Assembly (NCBI GenBank): GCA_964491375.1
Contig: CAZBGL010000194.1
Location: 1 to 5,193, forward strand
DNA from: CAZBGL01 sp964491375
GTDB lineage: Bacteria > Desulfobacterota > Deferrisomatia > Deferrisomatales > Deferrisomataceae
Length of the DNA: 5,193 bases
Direction: 5' to 3'
The notes beneath the pieces are model-generated. The model ran no database searches. It had not been told where the DNA came from and saw only the letters and a list, made by a program, of their open reading frames with translations. Made by a program: the position numbers and the translations under genes. Positions 1 to 4,868 of the stretch are shown in pieces (position 1 is the stretch's first letter; each line of letters begins with the position of its first letter).

Positions 1-72
1 GGCCGCGCGAGAGACCTCGTACTGCCCCGAGCTGCTCCCCCCCGCGAGACCCTGAGCGCTGGCCCCGGACAC
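1..72 (-). CDS. Possible start of a downstream gene, cut by the window edge
   Basis: After the stop of the secretion-ATPase-like gene, the minus strand has two consecutive in-frame GTG codons (75-73 and 72-70) preceded by GAGG at 81-78. The second GTG sits 5 nt from that site, and the frame stays open for 24 codons to the window edge. The peptide begins with a small Gly/Ser/Ala-rich stretch and then GQYEVSRAA. In pilus and type II secretion operons the ATPase gene is often followed by the inner-membrane platform gene (GspF/PilC), whose proteins begin with a short Tyr-containing beta strand of this general kind. Assignment to that family is only positional inference. The coding call is uncertain because 24 codons are too few to judge. 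Confidence 0.35.
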   Translation of the reverse strand, partial: MSGASAQGLAGGSSSGQYEVSRAA

Positions 73-87
73 CACCGCCTCAGGTCT

Positions 88-1305
88 TCACATGACCTCC
101 CAGAACTCGGCAACGCCCACGCGTCCTTCGGACACGGCCCGGGCGATCTGCTCGCGCAGCGTGGGTGCCACGGACCGCGTCAGGTCCTCGATCCGGCCTT
201 CTCCCCAGGATGCGCGGTACAGGGCATCCCGGAGCCTTTCGTCCACGGGGAGCACCTCAAAGAACCCCTGGGTGCCCACGATCGCGCGCCCCTCGCAAGC
301 CGAACATCCTTCCCCTTCGCGATAGAGCGGGGTGTCCGGATCCACCCAGCGGCTCAGCCACTCCCGTTCGGCCGTTCCCAACACGCACTCGGTCCGGCAC
401 TCCGGGCACAGCAGCGGCACGAGGCGTTGATGGATGAGGGTGTTGAGCCCGAACAGCGGAAGGTCGCGCGACCGGGCCACCAGCTCGGCTACGGCCCCGG
501 CCAGGTTGGCCGCCGGCGCGGCCGCCAAGACCCAGCGGTTCCGGATGGCCAGGCCCAGCAGATCCCCCAGGCTGCTGGCCCCAGCCCGGTCCACGACGAT
601 CCTTTCGAACTCCAGGTACTTGAGTTCTCGGAGGAGTTCACGCCGTCCTGGAGCCGTCAGGCCGAGGGTTTCCACCTGGAGGAACTCCTCCGAACGGTAG
701 AACACCTCTTCCTCGATCGTCACCGTCCTGCCTCGCCCCGGAATCTCCCGGAGAAGGGAGAAGAGGGTGCTCGCCAACCCCTCTTCGGACGGCCCGGTGA
801 CCCACACCAGTCCGGGCCTCGCCAGCCTCTGGCGGAGCACCATGGCCTGGGAGGGCGTGAGCCCCAGCGCTTCCAGGGTCTTCGGCGGGCTCTCGGGCGG
901 CATGAGCCGCACCTGCACCTGCTCGCCCGCCACCCCGCGCAGCACGGACAGCCGGAAAAGACGCCCGGGGTCCTTCCCCCTTCCGAACGCGAATCGGCCC
1001 CGTTGAACGACCCCCCGCGCTGAGCGCTCCAGCCCGGCCAACTGCCTCAGGCGATCGAGAAGGATCGTGTGCCAGGTGCGCCCTCCGCGGAAGATCACCG
1101 TGCCGTCCAGGTCCTCCACCTGAACTTCGTCCCCCTGCACGCGCAGGTGGAACCCGCCTTCCCCACGCTCGAGCACCCGAACGAGCAGCCGGCGCAACAA
1201 CGTGTTGCCGGACGGATCGTTCAGGAACGCCTCTTTGGGCAGTTCCACCTGGCCGGAAGCCCCCGGTCGATGTGCGTCCCCGCTCGCTGTCCTCCGATCC
1301 GTCAT
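88..1305 (-). CDS. GspE/PilB-like secretion ATPase homologue with degenerate ATPase motifs
   Basis: This 405-residue protein aligns with the N2 and C-terminal ATPase domains of type II secretion/type IV pilus ATPases (GspE/PilB). Residues about 55-135 match the N2 domain, including AGLERSARG and a GEQVQVRLM strand. Residues 165-300 match the RecA-like core. A zinc tetracysteine follows as C300-x2-C303 and C334-x2-C337, then GTQGFFEVLPVDE, the counterpart of the usual G-x-G-(I/F)-Y-E-L-L-x-V-D-D. The key residues are altered. The P-loop position reads GPSEEGLAST (171-180), with Leu177 where the family has Lys. The GEIRD position reads VDRAG (238-242). The His-box HTN position reads PAA (264-266). 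It also lacks the N1 domain of full-length PilB. Family members normally power pilus or pseudopilus assembly as a hexamer at the inner membrane. This one probably cannot hydrolyse ATP and may be structural or regulatory. The ATG is supported by GGAG at 1315-1312, 6 nt upstream. The reading frame is intact, so a simple pseudogene is unlikely. Confidence 0.88.
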   Translation of the reverse strand: MTDRRTASGDAHRPGASGQVELPKEAFLNDPSGNTLLRRLLVRVLERGEGGFHLRVQGDEVQVEDLDGTVIFRGGRTWHTILLDRLRQLAGLERSARGVVQRGRFAFGRGKDPGRLFRLSVLRGVAGEQVQVRLMPPESPPKTLEALGLTPSQAMVLRQRLARPGLVWVTGPSEEGLASTLFSLLREIPGRGRTVTIEEEVFYRSEEFLQVETLGLTAPGRRELLRELKYLEFERIVVDRAGASSLGDLLGLAIRNRWVLAAAPAANLAGAVAELVARSRDLPLFGLNTLIHQRLVPLLCPECRTECVLGTAEREWLSRWVDPDTPLYREGEGCSACEGRAIVGTQGFFEVLPVDERLRDALYRASWGEGRIEDLTRSVAPTLREQIARAVSEGRVGVAEFWEVM

Positions 1306-1370
1306 CCGCGGCTCCCCCGTATGCGGCTCTCTCTCGGAGCCGTCCCAAAACTACGCCTAAACATGTGTTA

Positions 1371-1388
1371 ATCACCCTTTGGGGTGAT
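1371..1388. promoter_or_regulatory. Palindrome in the divergent spacer, possible operator
   Basis: ATCACCC at 1371-1377 and GGGTGAT at 1382-1388 form a perfect 7-bp inverted repeat around a 4-nt centre. It lies between the divergent secretion-ATPase-like gene and the response regulator gene. The surrounding 40 bp are more AT-rich than the rest of the window, as expected for a promoter region. I could not place a convincing pair of -35/-10 boxes for either gene. It could be a transcription-factor site or a short leader hairpin; no regulator family is implied by the sequence. Confidence 0.35.
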
Positions 1389-1453
1389 GTGCGGAACAGG
1401 CCGTCCCTGATAGTGTGTACGCGATCAGGAAGACCTCGGTGCAGGGAAGAACC

Positions 1454-1846
1454 ATGTCACGGCGTTCCACCCCGACGGTGCTCCTTATCGACTCGGATCC
1501 CGACGTGCTCAAACTCATGGAATATGCGTTTCGGAACGAGGGCCTGGCCGTGATCCCCTGCCGGGAGGTGGATGACGCCTTGGTCCACGTCCGGAGCGGG
1601 GGGGTGGACTGCGTGGTGGTGGATTTCCACCACGCCCGGACCCCCGAATGCGTCCGGTTTCTGAGGGAACTCCGGGCCGGAGCCCGGAACGGAGGTCCCC
1701 CTGTGCTGGTGACCTCGGCCACACTCCCCACCGAGACGGCCCGGCAGGTCCTGGAACTCGGGGCCCGGAAGTTCATCCCCAAGCCCTTCTACCCGTCCGA
1801 GGTGCTCAGGGAAGTGCGCGCCGCCGTGGAGGGGACGGCGGCCTGA
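1454..1846 (+). CDS. Single-domain response regulator (receiver domain only)
   Basis: The 130-residue product is one CheY-like receiver domain with no output domain. The first strand is VLLIDSDPD (9-17). The phosphoacceptor is Asp57 in VVVDFHH, the switch Thr/Ser is at 87-88 in LVTSA, and the conserved Lys is Lys110 in IPKPF. The second residue of the usual acidic pair is Ser14 rather than Asp/Glu, and the common M-P-x-x-x-G after the phosphoacceptor is missing. Phosphorylation is therefore likely but not certain. The start chosen is the ATG with AGGGA upstream (1443-1447); a GTG at 1415 in the same frame would add 13 residues unlike the family. No histidine kinase gene is in the window. The gene diverges from the secretion-ATPase-like gene, so a role in pilus or secretion control is possible but is only inferred from position. 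Its last 58 bases overlap the convergent mqnD frame. Confidence 0.9.
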   Translation: MSRRSTPTVLLIDSDPDVLKLMEYAFRNEGLAVIPCREVDDALVHVRSGGVDCVVVDFHHARTPECVRFLRELRAGARNGGPPVLVTSATLPTETARQVLELGARKFIPKPFYPSEVLREVRAAVEGTAA

Positions 1847-2697
1847 ACTCCCGGTTGCTCTTCCGGGGGGAAGAGCGACCTCTTCGACCGGGGAAAGGAG
1901 CCCCCAACCTTTCCCCGGTCGAAGAGGGTCTCCACGGCCCGGATCCCCTCTTCTCCCAAGTCCACGGTGTACCGGTTCACATACAGTTCGATGTGTTGAC
2001 GGACCACCCCGGGCTCCATCTCTTGGGCATGGGCCTGCACGTATGCCATGGGCTCCTCTGGGTGGGCGAGGGCGTATTCCACGCTCCGGCGCAGGGCCCT
2101 CTGGACAGCCAGCGGGTCCACCCCGGCGAGATCACGGCGGAGCAGGATCCCGCCCAACGGGATCGGCCATCCCGTGGTCCTCTCCCACCACTCCCCCAGG
2201 TCCTCCACCACGGTGAGGCCGTAGCGCCGGTACGTGAACCGGCCCTCGTGGATGACCAGCCCCGCATCCACACGGCCCGAGGCCACAGCCGGCATGATCT
2301 CGTGGAACACCATCGCCACCCTCCGAAGCGGACCTCCTCCGGTCCGGAGCTCCAAGAGACGGTTGGCCGTGGTATGGAAACCCGGCACGGCGATGAGGCC
2401 CTCGGTCAGCGCCTCGAGGGGGACCGGGCTGCGCGCCACCACCAGGGGGCCGCATCCCCTGCCCAGGGCTCCGCCCGACCGGAGGCACCAGTAGCGGTCC
2501 GCCAGCCGATCCACCACGCCGTAGCTCACCTTGGTCATGGGCAGGCGCCCCTCCAGGGCCCACCGGTTCAAGGTCTCCACGTCCTCCAGCACGGGCTCGA
2601 AGGCGTACCCTCCGGTGTCCACCTTTCCGTGAACGAGGGCGTAGAAAAGGAACGTGTCGTTGGGGCAGGGAGAGTATCCCACCCGGATCGTTTGCAT
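1789..2697 (-). CDS. mqnD: 1,4-dihydroxy-6-naphthoate synthase
   Basis: MqnD converts cyclic dehypoxanthine futalosine to 1,4-dihydroxy-6-naphthoate in the futalosine pathway to menaquinone, in the cytoplasm. The 302-residue product starts with RVGYSPCPNDTFLF (5-18), the family signature, and has GFHTTANRLL (106-115), DAGLVIHEGRFTY (144-156) and PIPLGGI (178-184). His150 in the IHEG motif corresponds to the His proposed as the general base. The start at 2697 is chosen because the signature begins five residues later and GGAGGT lies 9 nt upstream. An in-frame ATG at 2799 would add 34 unrelated residues. Family members are usually about 270-285 residues and end near a motif like RSLF, here at 273-276. 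The frame continues for about 26 further residues, rich in Ala, Ser and Pro, through two hairpins and 58 bp into the convergent response regulator gene. The tail is probably a lost-stop extension. mqnB lies 154 bp upstream on the same strand. Confidence 0.95.
   Translation of the reverse strand: MQTIRVGYSPCPNDTFLFYALVHGKVDTGGYAFEPVLEDVETLNRWALEGRLPMTKVSYGVVDRLADRYWCLRSGGALGRGCGPLVVARSPVPLEALTEGLIAVPGFHTTANRLLELRTGGGPLRRVAMVFHEIMPAVASGRVDAGLVIHEGRFTYRRYGLTVVEDLGEWWERTTGWPIPLGGILLRRDLAGVDPLAVQRALRRSVEYALAHPEEPMAYVQAHAQEMEPGVVRQHIELYVNRYTVDLGEEGIRAVETLFDRGKVGGSFPRSKRSLFPPEEQPGVQAAVPSTAARTSLSTSDG
1857..1876. terminator. Short hairpin near the mqnD/response regulator ends
   Basis: GCTCTTCC (1857-1864) and GGAAGAGC (1869-1876) form a perfect 8-bp stem with a GGGG loop. 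It starts 11 nt after the response regulator stop. No T-run follows on either strand, so it is not a textbook intrinsic terminator. Its position between two convergent genes suggests transcription end or RNA 3'-end protection. It also codes for mqnD residues around RSLFPPEEQ. Confidence 0.45.
1879..1927. terminator. Perfect 20-bp inverted repeat, possible bidirectional terminator
   Basis: Bases 1879-1898 are exactly complementary to 1908-1927, leaving a 9-nt loop. Such a stem is very stable in RNA from either strand. It lies 32 nt after the response regulator stop and inside the 3' end of the mqnD frame, where it encodes the TLFDRGKV to SFPRSKR region. No T-tract follows in either direction, so factor-independent termination cannot be claimed from sequence. 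It shares CTCTTC/GAAGAG blocks with the hairpin at 1857-1876, so the two stems could also pair in alternative ways. Confidence 0.55.
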
Positions 2698-2706
2698 CCT
2701 GCACCC

Positions 2707-2712
2707 ACCTCC
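2707..2712 (-). promoter_or_regulatory. Ribosome binding site fixing the mqnD start
   Basis: GGAGGT on the minus strand (2712 down to 2707) lies 9 nt before the ATG at 2697. It favours this start over the longer in-frame ATG at 2799. Confidence 0.8.
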
Positions 2713-2851
2713 AGGGAACCGTGGCCTGCTCCCCCCTACGGGCTCACGGCCTCCCAAAGCCGCACAGGCCTCTTCATTGGGAACCGGGGGACGGGACACG
2801 CGGGAAGTTCCTCGAAATCCTCAGGCCCCGGAAAACGGGTGCCCCCCATCC

Positions 2852-3634
2852 TCAACGCTTCCCGGGAATCCGCTCACCCGCCGGCCCGAGTGTGCCGCTT
2901 CCGGCTCCCGGCCGGGGGAGCCTCTCCAAGAACCGCAGCACGGTCCGTTGTGCGCGATCGGCGGCCTCGGCGGTCCTCCAGGTGCGACGGTCGCGGGGGC
3001 CCACCGGGTTCGAAATCCCCCGGACCTCGCCGAACCGGATCCCAAAGGCAAGGGCCGCGTGGGCTGCGGCAGCCCCCTCCATGGACTCGCACACGGCCCG
3101 ATACCGGCGCCGAAGACGCCTCGCCTCGCGAGCGGTGCCCGTGACCGCCGAAACGGTTACAAAGGGTCCGGCACGGCAGGGGGCCACCTCCCCGGCGGCT
3201 TCGGCCAGGGCACCCGCCACGGCCGCATCCACAGGCAACCGCTCGTACCACGTCATTCCGTCCCCCCTCCACGACGGCAACCCAAGGGTTCCGAGACCAC
3301 GCACCCCTTGGCCGGTCCGAGCACCCTCATCGCCGTAGATCTCTTCGGTGGCGACCGCAAGGCCGCCCGTATCGAGCCCCGCCCCGGGATAGGCGCCGCC
3401 GAGCCCCACGGAGACCAGGATGTGCGGCCGGAAACGCCCGAGCACGGCACCCAGGGCCAGGGCCGTGTTGGCCTTGCCGACCCCGGTCACCACCACTGCA
3501 ACCCGGTGCCCTCCGATCCCACCCACCCTGACCTCCCAGGGGCCGCAGGGCACCGAGCCGGGGTCCTCCAGCCACGCCAATAGCCCCCGAGCCTCCATCG
3601 CTGTGGCGGCCGCAATGACGATGCAGGGATCCAT
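2852..3634 (-). CDS. mqnB: Futalosine hydrolase
   Basis: MqnB removes the base from futalosine (hypoxanthine) or its 6-amino form (adenine) in the futalosine branch of menaquinone synthesis. The 260-residue product is a purine-nucleoside-phosphorylase/MTA-SAH nucleosidase-fold protein. It shows TGVGKANTA (50-58), SVGLGGAYPG (75-84), CESMEGAAAAHAA (182-194) and RGISNPVGPRDRRTW (205-219). The last is characteristic of futalosine hydrolases and separates it from MTA/SAH nucleosidases. Glu186 in SMEG is the substrate-ribose-binding position of this fold. The C-terminal 20 residues are rich in Gly and Pro and probably disordered. The ATG at 3634 is chosen because the first strand CIVIAAATAMEA follows at once. 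Its ribosome site is not ideal: GGAG 11 nt away, or GAGGG only 1 nt away. mqnD follows 154 bp downstream on the same strand and catalyses a later step, so the two are probably co-transcribed. The other pathway genes (mqnA, mqnC, mqnE) are not in the window. Confidence 0.93.
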   Translation of the reverse strand: MDPCIVIAAATAMEARGLLAWLEDPGSVPCGPWEVRVGGIGGHRVAVVVTGVGKANTALALGAVLGRFRPHILVSVGLGGAYPGAGLDTGGLAVATEEIYGDEGARTGQGVRGLGTLGLPSWRGDGMTWYERLPVDAAVAGALAEAAGEVAPCRAGPFVTVSAVTGTAREARRLRRRYRAVCESMEGAAAAHAALAFGIRFGEVRGISNPVGPRDRRTWRTAEAADRAQRTVLRFLERLPRPGAGSGTLGPAGERIPGKR

Positions 3635-3677
3635 GCCCTCGTCTGCTCCATCCCCTGCAAATCCGCGGGTGCACACA

Positions 3678-3783
3678 GGCGGCCGGAAGGCCAAATGCCG
3701 TCCGCCTCCCGAGCCCATCCAACGGGCACGCGAGCGGCACGAAGGCCTCCGAGCACCCCCGCCGAGGCCGTGGCCCCAAGCGG
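3678..3783. repeat. 106-bp direct repeat, copy A
   Basis: This matches copy B at 4121-4226 in the same orientation, with both ends in register at an offset of 443 bp. Identity is roughly 80-85% by eye, with a few single-base gaps. Identical blocks include GGCGGCCGGAAGGCC at the left end, GCCTCCCGAGCCCA, GCACGCGAGCGGCAC in the centre and CGAGGCCGTGG near the right end. Its left end lies 43 bp upstream of the mqnB start. It has no coding signal of its own. Confidence 0.8.
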
Positions 3784-4120
3784 ACACGGGCCCCTGGCGG
3801 TACTCCTGCGACACCCCCGAGACCACCGTCAGGGCCGTTCCTTTGCGAAGCCGAGGGGCGTGGGCCCGGGCGAGTCCCGACCTTCCCACACCGGGAGGGC
3901 CCCCTGGCTCGGGCGGGCGCGAACACGCAATATGCGACCTCGCCGCGGCAACCCGCCGCTCGGAAGCGCCCGGCGAGCACCCTCGGGGCACGCCAACGCC
4001 ACTCGGAAACGTCGAGGCCGCGGCGACCGTAGGAGCCGCGCCCGCGCCTCGCAGGGAGCCCTCCCGGATACGGCGCCCTCCGTGGTTCGTCCACCCGGCC
4101 CGGGGGCTCGGGTCCTCGAA

Positions 4121-4226
4121 GGCGGCCGGAAGGCCGAACGCCACGGCCTCCCGAGCCCAGCCAACGTGCACGCGAGCGGCACACCGGCCTGCGAGCCGCA
4201 CCATCGAGGCCGTGGTCCCGAAGCGG
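4121..4226. repeat. 106-bp direct repeat, copy B
   Basis: This is the second copy of the sequence at 3678-3783, same orientation and same total length. It ends 43 bp downstream (in the gene's direction) of the stop of the two-domain desulforedoxin-like gene. Divergence from copy A is spread along the whole length, which suggests an old duplication or two members of a dispersed family, not an assembly artefact. Confidence 0.8.
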
Positions 4227-4269
4227 GGGCGGGCCCAACCCCCTCGGTGTGATCGGACCCGGAAACGCC

Positions 4270-4551
4270 CTACGGCTGCACGGCCGGCCCCGAGGCCTCC
4301 TCACGGGCGGCCTGCCGAAGCTCCATGGGGCGCCCGCAGCACACCAGGTCCGGGGCGGGGTCGCCCTGCCGGAGTACGGCCACCTCGGCTCCGCATACCG
4401 GGCACCGGAAGATGGGTACCCGACGCACGGGCTCCATGGGCCGGTTGCAGCACCACAGGTCCAGGGCCCCGGTCTGGGCGTGGATCACCATCACCTCCAC
4501 CCCGCACACCGGGCACCGGTACACCCGGCCCAAGGCGGATCCCGGTGTCAC
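4270..4551 (-). CDS. Small protein with two tandem desulforedoxin-like domains
   Basis: The 93-residue product is two copies of a desulforedoxin-type domain, like the N-terminal domain of desulfoferrodoxin. Each has C-P-V-C-G, a beta hairpin, then CC-x-R-P-M. The ligand sets are C13, C16, C34, C35 and C50, C53, C71, C72. In known desulforedoxins such four cysteines bind one Fe(SCys)4 centre for electron transfer; zinc is possible too. There is no superoxide reductase catalytic domain and no signal peptide or membrane segment. The last 15 residues are an extension without motif. The GTG start at 4551 is chosen because it overlaps the stop of the upstream gene as GTGA and has GGAG (4563-4560) 8 nt upstream. 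Extending the frame to the ATG at 4653 would only read the upstream gene out of frame. Translation is probably coupled to the upstream gene. The electron-transfer partner is unknown. Confidence 0.85.
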   Translation of the reverse strand: MTPGSALGRVYRCPVCGVEVMVIHAQTGALDLWCCNRPMEPVRRVPIFRCPVCGAEVAVLRQGDPAPDLVCCGRPMELRQAAREEASGPAVQP

Positions 4552-4599
4552 GGCTTGCGCTCCACCGGCAACATGGGTTTTCCGTGACACCGGGGATCC
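4537..4599 (-). promoter_or_regulatory. Inverted repeat over the junction of the two desulforedoxin-like genes
   Basis: Bases 4537-4553 pair with 4582-4599: 13 bp, one bulged base, then 4 more bp, with a 28-nt loop. In the minus-strand mRNA the 3' arm contains the GTGA stop/start junction, and the loop holds the GGAG ribosome site of the second gene. Such a structure could hide the second start codon until a ribosome translating the first gene opens it. The structure is seen; the control role is inferred. Confidence 0.6.
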
Positions 4600-4736
4600 A
4601 GCGTGCCCGTTCCGCCCTTGATGACCATGATCATGTTGGAACACTCCTGGCATCGGTACACCCGTCCCACCCCGATGTGCCAGGCCTGGATCCAGTCATC
4701 AACGGTCCACTCAGGGGTCGAGTACTGCTCGCGCAT
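4548..4736 (-). CDS. Small protein with one variant desulforedoxin-like domain (Cys3His)
   Basis: The 62-residue product has a 25-residue Trp-rich N-terminal segment (W10, W15, W19) followed by one desulforedoxin-like domain: YRCQECSN (27-34), a short hairpin with GGTGTL (41-46), and CHGKPM (50-55). The fourth ligand position, a second Cys in the CC pair of the family and in both domains of the next gene, is His51 here. The site would therefore be Cys3His (C29, C32, C50, H51). Such a site would suit zinc or an altered iron centre; this is inference. The ATG is well supported by GGAGGT at 4750-4745, 8 nt upstream, and by an extended -10 box further up. The stop TGA overlaps the GTG start of the next gene. 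It is probably cytoplasmic, as no export signal is seen. Confidence 0.85.
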   Translation of the reverse strand: MREQYSTPEWTVDDWIQAWHIGVGRVYRCQECSNMIMVIKGGTGTLDPRCHGKPMLPVERKP

Positions 4737-4764
4737 CCTTCCGAACCTCCCTTCGAACGCCGTC

Positions 4765-4773
4765 CTTATACCA
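4765..4773 (-). promoter_or_regulatory. Extended -10 promoter for the desulforedoxin-like gene pair
   Basis: On the minus strand, TGGTATAAG (4773 down to 4765) fits an extended -10 element, TGn followed by a 5-of-6 match to TATAAT. No good -35 box is seen, which is usual for this promoter type. Transcription would start near 4758, giving a leader of about 20 nt before the ATG at 4736. Confidence 0.5.
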
Positions 4774-4806
4774 CGGGCTCCTTCCGCCCGCCACGGAGGG
4801 GGCGCG

Positions 4807-4836
4807 TTGACCCCGCCGGCGGCCGGTTGCTACCAT
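4807..4836 (+). promoter_or_regulatory. Sigma70-type promoter for tyrS
   Basis: TTGACC (4807-4812) and TACCAT (4831-4836) match the -35 and -10 consensus at 5 and 4 of 6 positions with an 18-bp spacer. Transcription would start about 26 nt before the tyrS ATG. That leaves no room for a T-box leader, which controls many synthetase genes in Firmicutes. Confidence 0.5.
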
Positions 4837-4868
4837 CACGCTCCCCTGGATCCGGCGAGGAGGAGGCC

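Larger units (their letters stand above)
3635..4269. other. 635-bp stretch without a convincing gene
   Basis: This GC-rich stretch separates the desulforedoxin-like gene pair from mqnB. Open frames cross it in several phases, but their products are Arg/Pro/Gly/Ala-rich, match no family I recognise, and have no good ribosome sites. They look like chance openings from lack of AT-rich stop codons. The only clear structure is the pair of direct repeats at 3678-3783 and 4121-4226. A promoter for mqnB would be expected here, but I could not identify one. Confidence 0.6.

Noticed and set aside
1324..1342. CGGCTC/GAGCCG hairpin in the leader of the secretion-ATPase-like gene as a riboswitch
   Set aside because: It is a single 6-bp stem with no conserved core of any riboswitch class that I recognise.
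1372..1782. Open frame of 136 codons on the minus strand opposite the response regulator
   Set aside because: The product is Ser/Arg/Thr-rich with no family features, and the opposite strand encodes a clear receiver domain. It is a shadow frame.
1648..3144. 498-codon plus-strand open frame across mqnD and mqnB
   Set aside because: It is antisense to two confidently identified genes, and its product is Pro/Gly/Arg/His-rich without motifs. High GC makes long chance frames common.
3635..4204. In-frame extension of mqnB up to 4204
   Set aside because: The extra 190 residues are low-complexity, cross both direct repeats and have no match to the family, whose first strand begins just after the ATG at 3634.
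3678..4226. CRISPR array or insertion-sequence ends
   Set aside because: There are only two copies, each far longer than CRISPR repeats, in direct orientation. No transposase gene lies between them.
4225..4243. GGGGG/CCCCC hairpin after the two-domain desulforedoxin-like gene as a terminator
   Set aside because: The stem is only 5 bp, has no T-run, and such pairs occur by chance in this base composition.
3695..4252. 185-codon plus-strand frame in the gene-free stretch
   Set aside because: It is Arg/Pro/Gly/Ala-rich with no ribosome site or motif, and the repeats inside it shift in frame relative to each other because of single-base gaps.
4737..4868. T-box leader for tyrS
   Set aside because: The spacer is only 132 bp, contains promoter boxes close to the ATG, and shows no T-box sequence or terminator stem.
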